Shown: in pieces, positions 43,898-52,665 of the stretch
Numbering within the stretch: position 1 is the first letter of the stretch
How the letters are laid out: each line of letters starts with the position of its first letter
Origin: Spirosoma sp. SC4-14
GTDB taxonomy: Bacteria > Bacteroidota > Bacteroidia > Cytophagales > Spirosomataceae
Direction: 5' to 3'
Assembly (NCBI RefSeq): GCF_037201965.1
Contig: NZ_CP147518.1
Coordinates: 7,061,001 to 7,125,000 of the forward strand
DNA length: 64,000 bases
Translations under genes and position numbers: made by a program
The notes under the pieces: model-generated
Told to the model about the DNA's origin: nothing
Seen by the model: only the letters and a program-made list of their open reading frames with translations
Database searches by the model: none

Positions 43898-43931
43898 AAA
43901 CCTATATTTCGCAGCCGATAAACCTGTATTT
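43898..43931. promoter_or_regulatory. Paired AAACCTATATTT-type direct repeat upstream of the MFS gene
   Basis: AAACCTATATTT (43898-43909) and AAACCTGTATTT (43920-43931), 22 nt start to start, lie upstream of the MFS start. They match the two copies at 17970-18006, and in both places they face a minus-strand gene in the same orientation. Confidence 0.5.
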
Positions 43932-43948
43932 TTCTCTACAGCAGCCCA

Positions 43949-45442
43949 TTACGATTCTTTTTTAAAATCCATTCCGGCAAACACGAGCGTACTGGCCTTA
44001 CCCGAAAGATCCAGAATAAACTGCGCTTTGGCTTTGCCATACCAGGCCTTTTGGTATGGCCCATAGAACGTATCAAAATGCCAGTGCGCCAGAGTTGCAT
44101 TTACCGTATTGTTGATAGCAAACACCAACTGATTGTCCACCACACGTACGATGGCTTCTCCATACAAAGGGCTTTTATAGGTTCCGGCATAAGCCGACAA
44201 TGGCAATGACGGTTTCGTGCCGCCAACGCGTTTGGCTACAAATGCCCGTTCCGCGTTTCTATTCTGTTGCCGAATGCCATCATACAGCTCTTTAAATTCG
44301 GCACTCCAGTCGCGGTTACCGCCCAAGGCAAACCAATCGAAGGTTTTATACATCAGGGCATGACGGACTTCGGCATGGTCGTAATTTCCAAACACATACA
44401 CGCCCAGTTTAGCGTCGGGTAGCTGCCCAATAATGGCCGTCAGGCCCGACAAACTCCCCGTATGAAAATTAACTCGGTGGCCCTTATAATCATGCTGGTA
44501 CCAGCCAAGTCCGTATGTCCGCCAGTTGGGCTTCAGGATCTGCATGGTTGGATATTCGTCTTCCGGGAAAAACGTCTGGGGTTTAAACAGCTCGGCCCAG
44601 GTTTCGGGTTTCAGTAAACGCCCACCACTATACTTACTACTGTCGAGCATACAGATTACCCACTTGCTGATGTCGTCGGCCGATGACCAGACAGCCCCCG
44701 CCGACCCAATTTCGCTATCGGTTCCGTAGTCGATTACGCGAATGGTATCGTTGATGTTGTAGTGCGGACGGGTTACGTTGGAATCATTAATGTAGCTACG
44801 TTTAGGAGCCGTACGGGTCATGCCTAAGGGCATAAAAATCCGCTCCTTCAGGTATTCAGCCCAGGTTTTACCAACAATCCGTTCAATAACGCGTCCCGCA
44901 GCCGAGTAGAATGTATTCTGGTAGGCAAACCCCGCCCGGAACGAATAGCTCGGTTTCACCAGCTCTAATTTCCGGAACATTTCAGTAGCCGAAATCGTCA
45001 TGGCTCCCGTCAGAAAGTCGGTACTACCAAGGCCCGTATCATGAATGAGCAGATCGCGAACTTTCAATTCGCGTGTCACATAAGGGTCATAGAGTTGCAG
45101 CTCAGGAATGTATTTCGAAACGGGGTCGTCCCACGACAACCTGCCTTCATCAACCAGCATTCCCATCAGGGTTGTAGTCATGGCTTTCGTAGTCGACGCG
45201 CAGGCAAACAGAGTTTGCGTATCAACAGGCTCCGGTTTGCCCAGTTCGCGTACGCCATACCCTTTTTTAAAAATCACCTGATTATCTTTAACAACGGCAA
45301 TCGATAACCCAGGCACCTGCCATTGTTTTCGAACGGTCTCTACATACGCATCGAATTCCTGAAGTTGTTTGGGCGAGACTGGCTTTTGAGCAAAGACAGA
45401 AACTGTAAGAATCCAAAAGAGGAATAAAATCGGCTTGTTCAT
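43949..45442 (-). CDS. Exported serine hydrolase, class C beta-lactamase/EstB family
   Basis: A 497-residue exported enzyme (signal ILTVSVFAQ). The serine beta-lactamase/DD-peptidase fold shows SxxK at Ser83-Lys86 (ASTTKAMTT), the YxN-like motif YSAAG in the middle and the HTG-type triad near the end of the domain (VNFHTGSLSG). A C-terminal DUF3471-like beta domain (from about 390, YAGTYKSPLYGEAIVRV) is typical of this group. Members are peptidases, esterases or transacylases, not usually drug-resistance lactamases. Substrate unknown. Confidence 0.88.
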   Translation of the reverse strand: MNKPILFLFWILTVSVFAQKPVSPKQLQEFDAYVETVRKQWQVPGLSIAVVKDNQVIFKKGYGVRELGKPEPVDTQTLFACASTTKAMTTTLMGMLVDEGRLSWDDPVSKYIPELQLYDPYVTRELKVRDLLIHDTGLGSTDFLTGAMTISATEMFRKLELVKPSYSFRAGFAYQNTFYSAAGRVIERIVGKTWAEYLKERIFMPLGMTRTAPKRSYINDSNVTRPHYNINDTIRVIDYGTDSEIGSAGAVWSSADDISKWVICMLDSSKYSGGRLLKPETWAELFKPQTFFPEDEYPTMQILKPNWRTYGLGWYQHDYKGHRVNFHTGSLSGLTAIIGQLPDAKLGVYVFGNYDHAEVRHALMYKTFDWFALGGNRDWSAEFKELYDGIRQQNRNAERAFVAKRVGGTKPSLPLSAYAGTYKSPLYGEAIVRVVDNQLVFAINNTVNATLAHWHFDTFYGPYQKAWYGKAKAQFILDLSGKASTLVFAGMDFKKES

Positions 45443-45515
45443 AAAGGCAGGTTATATTGCAGCGAGGTCAATATACCAGCAATTTATGGGGCAAGCCGGC
45501 AACTTTGCAATATAT

Positions 45516-46073
45516 TCACAAATTAAACACGGCATAAAAACGAAGAATCATGCCATCTTCCGTCTTTAAGCCCATTAGCGACGGGCGCTCAATATTATAC
45601 TCACTCATGTTAACAGGAAATTCACCGGTCAATGTTAATTTTCCCCCGGCCTCTTTCCGAATAGTCTGTAGTGTTACTGGTTTTGTTACTCCATGAAACG
45701 TCAGATTTCCTTTAGCGACCAGCATACCATTTTCGTCAGGCCTAATATCGGAACTTACAAACGTAACATTCGGATATTTCAGGCCGTCGAGTACTTCGAT
45801 GGCGTGCGAATCGCGGTTATTATTGTGGCTGTCGAACGATGCTACTTTAATAGAAACAGCCACATTTTCGGGCATTTTTGTTTCATCATTATACATCACT
45901 GCACAATTCACATCGTGACTAACGCCCTCCCAGTTATGAAGTGGGTGTTTAGCGGCATAGGTTACGGTCGATACGCTTTTATCGGCTACCAGTTTACGTT
46001 TTGCCAGTGGGCTTACAAAGGCGCACAACAGCAGGGTAGCTAACCCATAGCTACGAAAAGTTGGATGGTTCAT
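45516..46073 (-). CDS. Exported YceI-family protein
   Basis: A 185-residue exported protein of the YceI lipocalin-like family. The signal peptide (MNHPTFRSYGLATLLLCAF) is followed by NWEGVSHDVNC (with an unusual Cys), VSIKVASFDSHNNNRDSH, YPNVTFVS, and GNLTFHGVTKPVTL, the most conserved family segment. YceI proteins bind isoprenoid lipids, for example quinones, in the periplasm. It is the last gene of a minus-strand run with the membrane protein and Rieske genes. Confidence 0.88.
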   Translation of the reverse strand: MNHPTFRSYGLATLLLCAFVSPLAKRKLVADKSVSTVTYAAKHPLHNWEGVSHDVNCAVMYNDETKMPENVAVSIKVASFDSHNNNRDSHAIEVLDGLKYPNVTFVSSDIRPDENGMLVAKGNLTFHGVTKPVTLQTIRKEAGGKLTLTGEFPVNMSEYNIERPSLMGLKTEDGMILRFYAVFNL

Positions 46074-46089
46074 CGTTGTATGTAGATAG

Positions 46090-46187
46090 GTAATTGGGAG
46101 TAAGGAGCGATGAATTGCTGAATACGAAGGGGAATCAGTCGTCTATTCTTCCTTCTGGCTTTTCATTTCTTACACTTTCCCAATCAC
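46090..46187. repeat. Degenerate inverted repeat between the YceI and membrane protein genes
   Basis: GTAATTGGGA (46090-46099) pairs with 46178-46187 with one mismatch, and an inner GAAGG/CCTTC pair exists at 46126-46130 and 46151-46155. It is a weak member of the hairpin family, between co-oriented genes. Confidence 0.3.
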
Positions 46188-46194
46188 CAGATTA

Positions 46195-46872
46195 TCAAAA
46201 AGTGAGCGATACAATTGAAGCCGCATAGGCTCCGAATGTAGTATAGGCCACGGCCCGATGGTAGGGCTTCAGATCGGGATGATCGTCGATCATATGCGCC
46301 AGAATGTTTGTTGCTACCATGCCTGTCAGGTGAACAATGGCCAGATATTTATGGAGTTTGATGGTTGTGAAGCCCCGCTTTGGGCCAACAACTGGAGGTG
46401 GAGATGTCAGGGCCAATGCCAGCGTGGTGCCATAGGTAATGTTGATCAACGTGGCCGACCGTTCGTGCCAGCGTTTGGTATCGACATACTCCTGGCCTTT
46501 GGCATTATAGAGCTTGGCCCCCAGTAATCCCTGTGCAATAAATCCGGCCAGCGTTACAAAGCCACCCACCTGATGTGCCACCAGCATCGTCCGCCGAACT
46601 TTCAGTTCATGCGCCCGCCCCTCGGGTGTTAAAGGAGCAATATTCAGGCTTCGCATCAATCCTTTTTTTCCCCACAGCACCCGCTGCGTAAAGATCATTT
46701 TGTGTGGCAGCAATGGCTGCGCTTCGGTCGAATCGATGAGGCCGGCCAATAACGCATCGGCCTCATTCTGTAGTGTATCTGCCGATACCGGTTTTCCAGC
46801 ACGGGTCGAATCCTGGGCCTGTAGTGAGGAAATTCCCCACCACAGGCATATGCCCAAAAGAATATGTTTCAT
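46195..46872 (-). CDS. Exported-leader membrane protein, cytochrome b561-like, unknown
   Basis: A 225-residue protein with a signal peptide (MKHILLGICLWWGISSLQAQ), a soluble segment to about residue 80, then four hydrophobic helices. Several His residues lie near helix ends (MLVAHQVGGFVTLAGF, LHKYLAIVHLTGMVATNILAHMI), in the pattern of di-haem b561-like or ferric-reductase-like proteins, but the match is not firm. It lies in a minus-strand run with the downstream YceI gene and the upstream Rieske gene, consistent with a membrane electron-transfer role. Confidence 0.55.
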   Translation of the reverse strand: MKHILLGICLWWGISSLQAQDSTRAGKPVSADTLQNEADALLAGLIDSTEAQPLLPHKMIFTQRVLWGKKGLMRSLNIAPLTPEGRAHELKVRRTMLVAHQVGGFVTLAGFIAQGLLGAKLYNAKGQEYVDTKRWHERSATLINITYGTTLALALTSPPPVVGPKRGFTTIKLHKYLAIVHLTGMVATNILAHMIDDHPDLKPYHRAVAYTTFGAYAASIVSLTF

Positions 46873-46895
46873 GGAGCAGCTATTATCGGAAGTAA

Positions 46896-47414
46896 TTAGG
46901 CCGTAACGGTCAGTGTGTTTCCGTCTGTACTGAGCGCGGTTTTGTACTGCGTCAGGGCCCGAGTGGCGGGGCCTACTTCTACAGCACCCGTGGTGCTGTA
47001 TTCAGAGCCGTGATTGTTGCAGTAAATATCGTCCTGCGCCGATCGATACTGTACTTCGGTCCCCTCATGCGTGCAGGTTTTCGACAGAGCGATCAGGGAA
47101 CCATTTTTTATTTTAGCCACGATTATACTGCCAACGATTGCATACTGCCCCGCTGTTTTCAGTTTACTGAAATTTGAGTCGGTCAAATCGAGTGTAAAAT
47201 TAATTGCTCCCGCCGATTCGGTAGCATTGCCCGTAAAGCCAGTGCTGGGCGTAGTGGTGCCCGTTCCTCCAGTCGAAGGCGAAGGGTCGTTACTTTTGCT
47301 CGAACAGGCCGTTAGACCCGTGCCCATGCAATAAAAAGCCATCAGGGCTGCACTACTCATACCAAGGCTACGCAAAAATTCGCCCCGTTTCATTGGTTCA
47401 GTCGTTGGATTCAT
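46896..47414 (-). CDS. Rieske 2Fe-2S lipoprotein (paralogue 2)
   Basis: Start ATG 47414 (MNPTTEPMKRGEFLRSLG). A lipobox-like TGLTAC (Cys37) suggests membrane anchoring. The Rieske ligands are CTHEG (Cys, His) and CNNHGSEY (Cys, His). It is alignable end to end with the 26346-26849 gene (shared LRSLG, INFTLDLT, LSTDGNTL). It lies in a minus-strand run with the b561-like protein and YceI, pointing to a periplasmic redox chain. Palindromes lie just upstream (47420-47443). Confidence 0.88.
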   Translation of the reverse strand: MNPTTEPMKRGEFLRSLGMSSAALMAFYCMGTGLTACSSKSNDPSPSTGGTGTTTPSTGFTGNATESAGAINFTLDLTDSNFSKLKTAGQYAIVGSIIVAKIKNGSLIALSKTCTHEGTEVQYRSAQDDIYCNNHGSEYSTTGAVEVGPATRALTQYKTALSTDGNTLTVTA

Positions 47415-47419
47415 GTGAT

Positions 47420-47443
47420 TTAAATTAATTTAATGTAGCTACA
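47420..47443. promoter_or_regulatory. Two adjacent palindromes upstream of the Rieske gene
   Basis: TTAAATTAATTTAA (47420-47433, 14 bp) and TGTAGCTACA (47434-47443, 10 bp) are perfect palindromes lying end to end, 6 to 29 nt upstream of the start codon on the minus strand. They are likely regulator sites, though AT-rich palindromes can arise by chance. Confidence 0.35.
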
Positions 47444-47499
47444 CTTAATGACCCTTACTAAATAAATTGAACTTGTTTTGCAGGATGTGGAAATGAGAA

Positions 47500-49065
47500 T
47501 TAAAGCTTGTACCGCACAGACAAAAAGGCGCCAGTACTCAACAGATCGACCTTAAAATAACCTACGCCTTTTAGAGGTACTTTCATAAACGGCTCCACCT
47601 GCCACGACAATCGGCGGCTCACTGCCCGCTCATAACCTGCCGACAGATTCAGTTGACTAAAGCCATAGCTACCCGAAGGAGCGCGCCAACTATACGGAAC
47701 ATTGTAGGTATGGGGTGGATATTCGTACGAATAATCTTCCTTCAAGGTGATATACGACGTTATGCCACCGCTTACAAACCAACGGCTGGGTGGCAGGCGC
47801 GTATCCAGCCGTGGGCGCAGCAGCACATCGTAGCGCACATTGATCGGAATATCGAGCATGTTACATTGGCCACTCACTTCGTTGGGCCTTGTTGAAAATT
47901 TCGCCCAATAGCTGTCATTACCACGGTATTCTGAAGAGTCGGCCCTATAAATTTTCAGGCTCCAGATTACGCCAGCCTGAACACTCCACCGCGACGACAT
48001 TCGATACTCCAGCAATGCGCCCAGACTGGTTCCCGGTCGCGAAAAATTATGCAAACCAATCGCACTCAAATCGGGCGATACGGCCAGCCGAACACTAAGG
48101 CCAGACTGCGGTGTTGTTGTAGCTACAACAACGGGTGCTTGTTTTTCCGGCCCCGAAATCTCCCGATTGATTTCTTTGGGCATTTTCATCCATTTACCAG
48201 GACGAACAGGCAACTCCGGGAATAGGGTAAACGCCATCAACTCTTTTGCTTCTGTCGGCGCTATGATCGGGTCTACCAACAACCTCCCATCGGTAATCGA
48301 CGGATTAGCAATAACTGGTTCGCTAGCCGCTGACCAGCGTTTTGCCCGGCTTGTTGCATTGGCAGTTTCCATCACATCGACCGGTTGGGAAACTACATAC
48401 CGGTTGCTCTTCCGGCCAGACACTACTGGCTTTCGGTAATCAACCCGATCAGTTGCCGCCAACTGAGCCTGTTCGCTGGTTGCTAAGCCAGCCTGTTGGG
48501 CAATCTGCGTCCGATCGTTGCCGATGCGGGGAACTGCAGTTGTTACCGCAGGCTGGTGTGTTTTCGTCCGATTGGATGGCAGGCGGAACTGATCCCGCTG
48601 CCCATCTGGCCTCAGATGCCGATCTTCTGCCGGGATACGCTGCTCCGGTTTTGTTTCCGTAGCATTGCGTTCAAGCGTTCTATCGGGTTGTTCATCGGTT
48701 TCCTTGCCCACCGAGCCAGCCAGACGTTTCGGTTCTGGCATGGCTTTAGGGGCTTCCTCCTGTTGTAATGACACCGACTGGGCGGCTTTTGGCGGCCTGG
48801 CCTCCGTGGCTGTTAGTAATTGCCCGTTTGCCCGAACAGCGGCATCAGGGCGGGTTTGCTGATAGATATACCAAACACTTCCCATCAAAAGCAACAGCAG
48901 AACAGGCAGGCTTCGGGGCAGCCATTTTTTCCAGAAAGCGGCACGATCGCGATCGTCCAGTTGAGCCGTCATGGCTTCCCAGGCTGCCGGTTCGTAGGGT
49001 GGCTCAAACTCTTCAGCCGACTTTCTGAAGAGTCCGTCCAATTGATCATCGGTTAGCTCTTGCAT
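47500..49065 (-). CDS. Membrane protein with anti-sigma-like N-terminus and C-terminal beta-barrel (PorT/OMP-like)
   Basis: 521 residues. Residues 1-45 are a small acidic cytoplasmic segment (LTDDQLDGLFRKSAEEFEPPYEP), followed by a transmembrane helix (LPRSLPVLLLLLMGSVWYIY, about 49-68), a long low-complexity Pro/Arg/Thr-rich spacer (70-300) and a C-terminal beta-barrel-like region (about 320-521: LGALLEYRMSSRWSVQAG, WQVEPFMKVPLKG). The start overlaps the sigma factor stop by 20 nt, so translation is coupled. The layout suggests an anti-sigma partner that reaches the periplasm and perhaps an outer-membrane barrel. The link is inference; no canonical zinc anti-sigma motif is present. Confidence 0.65.
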   Translation of the reverse strand: MQELTDDQLDGLFRKSAEEFEPPYEPAAWEAMTAQLDDRDRAAFWKKWLPRSLPVLLLLLMGSVWYIYQQTRPDAAVRANGQLLTATEARPPKAAQSVSLQQEEAPKAMPEPKRLAGSVGKETDEQPDRTLERNATETKPEQRIPAEDRHLRPDGQRDQFRLPSNRTKTHQPAVTTAVPRIGNDRTQIAQQAGLATSEQAQLAATDRVDYRKPVVSGRKSNRYVVSQPVDVMETANATSRAKRWSAASEPVIANPSITDGRLLVDPIIAPTEAKELMAFTLFPELPVRPGKWMKMPKEINREISGPEKQAPVVVATTTPQSGLSVRLAVSPDLSAIGLHNFSRPGTSLGALLEYRMSSRWSVQAGVIWSLKIYRADSSEYRGNDSYWAKFSTRPNEVSGQCNMLDIPINVRYDVLLRPRLDTRLPPSRWFVSGGITSYITLKEDYSYEYPPHTYNVPYSWRAPSGSYGFSQLNLSAGYERAVSRRLSWQVEPFMKVPLKGVGYFKVDLLSTGAFLSVRYKL

Positions 49066-49624
49066 ACTCGTCGTAGTTCAAATGTTTTAATAACTGACGC
49101 AAGTTTTCGCGGGCGCGAGCCAGATTCGACTTCGACGCTCCAACCGAAATACCAAGTTGCGACGCAATTTCGTCGTGTGTAAATCCGTCAATGACGTATA
49201 AGTTAAACACCAATCGATAAGCGGGCGACAGCCGTTGAATCAGCCCCATCAACTCTTCATAGGCTAGTTGGCTATAAGCGTCTGTCGATTCCGCTACTGC
49301 CGCCTGATCGGCCTGTTCAACATCTTCATGGTAAAAATGCCGAACCTCCTGCCGATAGTGATCAACAGCTGTATTGATCAGGATTCGTCGTAACCACCCC
49401 TTAAAGGGCTGGGTTTGTTCGTACTGTTCCAATCGGGTAAAAACCTTCAGGAAACCGTCGTTCAGCACTTCCAGCGCCCCTTCCCGCGTTGGTGCATAAC
49501 GCAGGCAAATGCTCATGGCATACCCATAAAACTGCCGGTATAGCAGCTCCTGACTACGGCGGCTGTTTCGAAGACAACCGGCGAGCAGTTCAGGTAGAGC
49601 GGGTATATTCGATGCGTTCGACAA
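49046..49624 (-). CDS. ECF-type RNA polymerase sigma factor
   Basis: A 192-residue sigma-70-family factor with region 2 (LLYRQFYGYAMSICLRY, FKGWLRRILINTAVDHYR) and a region 4 helix-turn-helix (YVIDGFTHDEIASQLGISVGASKSNLARARENL). The start is TTG at 49624, the first possible codon after an in-frame stop. It overlaps the membrane protein gene downstream, the usual arrangement of an ECF sigma and its regulator. Targets unknown; the nearby Rieske and COG4315 genes are candidates by position. Confidence 0.92.
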   Translation of the reverse strand: MSNASNIPALPELLAGCLRNSRRSQELLYRQFYGYAMSICLRYAPTREGALEVLNDGFLKVFTRLEQYEQTQPFKGWLRRILINTAVDHYRQEVRHFYHEDVEQADQAAVAESTDAYSQLAYEELMGLIQRLSPAYRLVFNLYVIDGFTHDEIASQLGISVGASKSNLARARENLRQLLKHLNYDEYARANR

Positions 49625-49680
49625 CGGCTATTGATGTAGTTTTTTTAGTTTACAGCCTTTCGTTTGGGGGCTTGCGGCAT

Positions 49681-50526
49681 TTAGCTGTTGGGCGCTACCG
49701 GCGAAGAACTATTAACAACTGGCCAAACACCCGGCCGTGGCACACTTACCCCTTTTGTACTTCCCCGCTGCCCCTGGTCGGCCCCGAAATAATAAAGTGG
49801 CCAGCCTTTGTAGGTAAGCTGCGTTTTACCAACTGCGGTTATGGTGGTGAAATCGGTTCTGGCCAGCGCCGATGGTATTTCACCAATCGTAGACGACACT
49901 TCATAAATCGGCCAGGTAGCATTGTTGCTTAAGTCGGCTTTTGTGTACTTGTTTACATTGTTTTTATCGTTGGCAAAGGCGTAGAGTGTCCGGCCCAGAC
50001 TATCGGTCAGAAATAATGATTTTCCACTCCCTTCTTTCGTATCAAATGTATAGCTTTTGCCATCATTACCAACAAGTTGACGAGACGCCAGCATGACGGT
50101 ATAGTTCGATTTGGCCACCATCCAGACATTACCCACGTTTTCGCCCGCTACGTCGCCCGCTTTCGTATCGTTTTTGAAATAATAGAGCGGCCAACCTTTG
50201 TAGGTAGTTTGTTTATCACCATCGGCCCGGGTAATGGTGGCAAAATCGCTGGCCTTTAGCCCTGTTCCGAGCGTTAGGTTTTCTTCGTAGTAAACAGGCC
50301 ATGTTTCCTTGCAGGTGCCTGAACAATTGGACGTACCATCAACATCAGAAGCGAAAAAATAGAGCGTTTTTCCGCCACTACCGGTTAATACGTTCCCCAA
50401 AGCGGTTGTGCCCAACGAAACATCGGGTACCGTAGTCGGATTTTCCTCATCTTTACAACTAAGCAGTATTATCCCAAGTAAAGCCATTACTGAAAGCAGA
50501 CGAACACTGTAAAAGGAAGGTTTCAT
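49681..50526 (-). CDS. COG4315-type repeat lipoprotein
   Basis: A 281-residue exported protein with a lipobox (ALLGIILLSC). The mature part has two tandem units of the secreted repeat family seen in COG4315. Each has a LYFFASDVDG- or LYAFANDKNN-type segment, a TWPVYYE- or TWPIYEV-type segment and a YKGWPLYYF segment (the last occurs twice, with F and FG endings). Function unknown; related proteins occur near Rieske and electron-transfer genes. A divergent inverted repeat lies upstream. Confidence 0.85.
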   Translation of the reverse strand: MKPSFYSVRLLSVMALLGIILLSCKDEENPTTVPDVSLGTTALGNVLTGSGGKTLYFFASDVDGTSNCSGTCKETWPVYYEENLTLGTGLKASDFATITRADGDKQTTYKGWPLYYFKNDTKAGDVAGENVGNVWMVAKSNYTVMLASRQLVGNDGKSYTFDTKEGSGKSLFLTDSLGRTLYAFANDKNNVNKYTKADLSNNATWPIYEVSSTIGEIPSALARTDFTTITAVGKTQLTYKGWPLYYFGADQGQRGSTKGVSVPRPGVWPVVNSSSPVAPNS

Positions 50527-50530
50527 TCTG

Positions 50531-50568
50531 TCAACTGTGTTTTTAAATGTAAAAAAAAGAACAGTTGA
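50531..50568. repeat. Inverted repeat upstream of the COG4315 lipoprotein gene
   Basis: TCAACTGT (50531-50538) and its complement (50561-50568), with a 22-nt AT-rich spacer, lie 5 nt upstream of the start. It is a possible operator or leader hairpin. Confidence 0.3.
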
Positions 50569-50689
50569 ACCGGTTCAGCCGCCAATACGGCCGGGGAGAA
50601 AAAAGGGTTGCGTCTGCAAGGAAAAATAAATGCAAACGCTTCATTTTCTGAGCGAATTCCTGTAAAATTGACCGTAAATAACACCCACT

Positions 50690-50929
50690 ATGACTGATCA
50701 CGAGCGCATCGATGAATTAGAACGTAAGGTTGCCCTCCTGCAGGCAAAGCAGGAAGAACAAACAATCCGACTCAATCAGGTGGTATCGCGGCTAACCTTT
50801 CTGGAAGCCCGGCAATACCGAATCCTGAAAGAACTGGGTATTGAACCAACATCGCTCGAAACGCCAGCTATAGCTCAGGCCGATGCCCAGGAGCTTTTGC
50901 GGACAATTCCTGTCCAGCGCTTAAATTAG
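50690..50929 (+). CDS. Small coiled-coil protein
   Basis: A 79-residue hydrophilic protein whose first 50 residues are heptad-like (RIDELERKVALLQAKQEEQTIRLNQVVSRLTFLE), so probably a short coiled coil; the C-terminus is an amphipathic helix (AQELLRTIPVQRL). No family recognised. It is co-oriented with GldG, 66 nt upstream, so an adaptor role is possible but unsupported. Confidence 0.5.
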   Translation: MTDHERIDELERKVALLQAKQEEQTIRLNQVVSRLTFLEARQYRILKELGIEPTSLETPAIAQADAQELLRTIPVQRLN

Positions 50930-50995
50930 TCCGATAAAGACAAGCCATCGATGGCACATAGACTTTACCGGCTCGGTTGCACGTTATAGTCCCAT

Positions 50996-52660
50996 ATGAA
51001 ATCCGCTTCCTTGCGTACACTTGGTATCATTGCGGCCCTGGTGGCCATCAATATCTTATCTGCATTCGTCTTTTTCCGGCTCGATCTGACCCAGGAAAAA
51101 CGCTATACGTTATCAGAAGCTACCCAAAATCTACTCGCCGACTTACCCGACGATGTTCACGTTGATGTATACCTGACCGGCGACCTCCCTCCTGCTTTCA
51201 AACGGCTCGAAAATGCTACCCGCGAAACACTCGATGAATTTCAGGCGGTTGCGGGTCGAAAGATTACTTACCGAACAATTGACCCCGATCGGATTACGAA
51301 CGTTGACGAGAAAAATAAACTCATCGATAAACTTCAGCAAAAGGGCCTCCTACCAACCAACCTGGTTGCCAGTGAAGGCGGAAAACGAACCGAAAAACTG
51401 GTTTTTCCGGGCGTTGTCGTTTCATATAAGGGCAAAGACACCGGTGTGTTGCTTCTGAAAGGAAATAAAGCAGCCTCAAAAGAAGAACAGTTGAATCAGT
51501 CTTATGAAGGAGTTGAATTTCAACTGGCTTCGGCCATTCGAAAACTGACCCAGACCAAAGAGAATCGTCGCCGTGTGGGGTTGCTTATGCATACACAGGT
51601 GCCCCCTTCCCGTTTTGCCGATCTGTTGGCATCAGTACAGGAAAATTATGATCTGTTTTTTATCGACATGACCAAACCAGGCCCAATTACGGGTCTCGAT
51701 GCCGTGTTGGTTATGAAACCCGATCAGCCTTTTTCGGAAGACGACATTTTTAAACTCGATCAGTTTGTTGTTAACGGTGGGCGTGCCCTGTTTTTTGTAG
51801 ATGGCCAACGGATCGATAGTGTCAGCAATGAGGGTACCTATGCGCAACCACTCAACCTCGGCCTCGACGATCTGTTTTTCCGCTGGGGTGTTCGCATCAA
51901 TCGCGATGTGGTAAAGGATCTGTATTGTGCTCCTATTCCGCTCAATGTCGGTAACCTCGGCGACAAGCCCAACATTCAACCAATTCCCTGGCGTTTTTTC
52001 CCGATCCTGAACAACTTTGGCACGTCGGGGAACCCAATTGTCCGTAATCTGGATGGGATTCTGGGGCGATTTGTCAGTACACTCGACACGGTTCGGTCGA
52101 CAGGTATTCAGAAAACGCCACTCCTGCTTACATCGGCTTATACCAAAATTGTGCAGGTGCCAGCCCTGATTTCCTATAACGAAGCGCGTCAGCAGCCCGA
52201 TCCTAAAACCTATAATGACGGCTCCCGAATGGTTGGCTGCCTGTTGGAAGGAACATTCAAATCGCTGTTTGCCAACCGCATTCTACCCAACGACCCTCGT
52301 GCCAGTGGTTTCCGAACCGAAGGCGAGCCATCGCGGGTGCTGGTCTGCTCCGATGGCGACCTGGTGCTTAACGATGTCGATTTCAAGCGCGGTGTACCTT
52401 ATCCGCTTGGCTATGACCGATTTACAGGTACGATGTATGCCAATAAGGATTTTGTCCTAAACGCGATTGATTATCTGGTTGATCCAAACGGCGTAATTGC
52501 GGCCCGCGCCCGTACGGTTACGCTTCGCCCGCTCGACAAAATTCGGATTAACGAGAACCGAACAGGCTGGCAAATACTCAATCTGATTGGGCCACTGGTC
52601 CTGATTGGTCTGATTGGTGTTGTCTGGCAACTAGCCCGACGCCGGAAGTTTGCCCGCTAA
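50996..52660 (+). CDS. gldG: Gliding-motility ABC transporter component GldG
   Basis: A 554-residue protein: an N-terminal transmembrane helix (IIAALVAINILSAFVFF, about 10-27), a large periplasmic region with RLDLTQEKRYTLSEATQ (the GldG/ABC-type uncharacterised motif), GKDTGVLLLKGN and VLVMKPDQPFSEDDIFKLDQ, and a C-terminal transmembrane helix (ILNLIGPLVLIGLIGVVW). GldG works with GldF and GldA as an ABC transporter needed for gliding in flavobacteria. GldF and GldA are not next to it here, so it is an orphan in the window. Confidence 0.85.
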   Translation: MKSASLRTLGIIAALVAINILSAFVFFRLDLTQEKRYTLSEATQNLLADLPDDVHVDVYLTGDLPPAFKRLENATRETLDEFQAVAGRKITYRTIDPDRITNVDEKNKLIDKLQQKGLLPTNLVASEGGKRTEKLVFPGVVVSYKGKDTGVLLLKGNKAASKEEQLNQSYEGVEFQLASAIRKLTQTKENRRRVGLLMHTQVPPSRFADLLASVQENYDLFFIDMTKPGPITGLDAVLVMKPDQPFSEDDIFKLDQFVVNGGRALFFVDGQRIDSVSNEGTYAQPLNLGLDDLFFRWGVRINRDVVKDLYCAPIPLNVGNLGDKPNIQPIPWRFFPILNNFGTSGNPIVRNLDGILGRFVSTLDTVRSTGIQKTPLLLTSAYTKIVQVPALISYNEARQQPDPKTYNDGSRMVGCLLEGTFKSLFANRILPNDPRASGFRTEGEPSRVLVCSDGDLVLNDVDFKRGVPYPLGYDRFTGTMYANKDFVLNAIDYLVDPNGVIAARARTVTLRPLDKIRINENRTGWQILNLIGPLVLIGLIGVVWQLARRRKFAR

Positions 52661-52665
52661 ACCCC

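Noticed and set aside
43949..45442. Beta-lactamase fold as an antibiotic-resistance gene
   Set aside because: The DUF3471-like C-terminus and overall layout fit the esterase/peptidase branch, so resistance should not be claimed from the fold alone.
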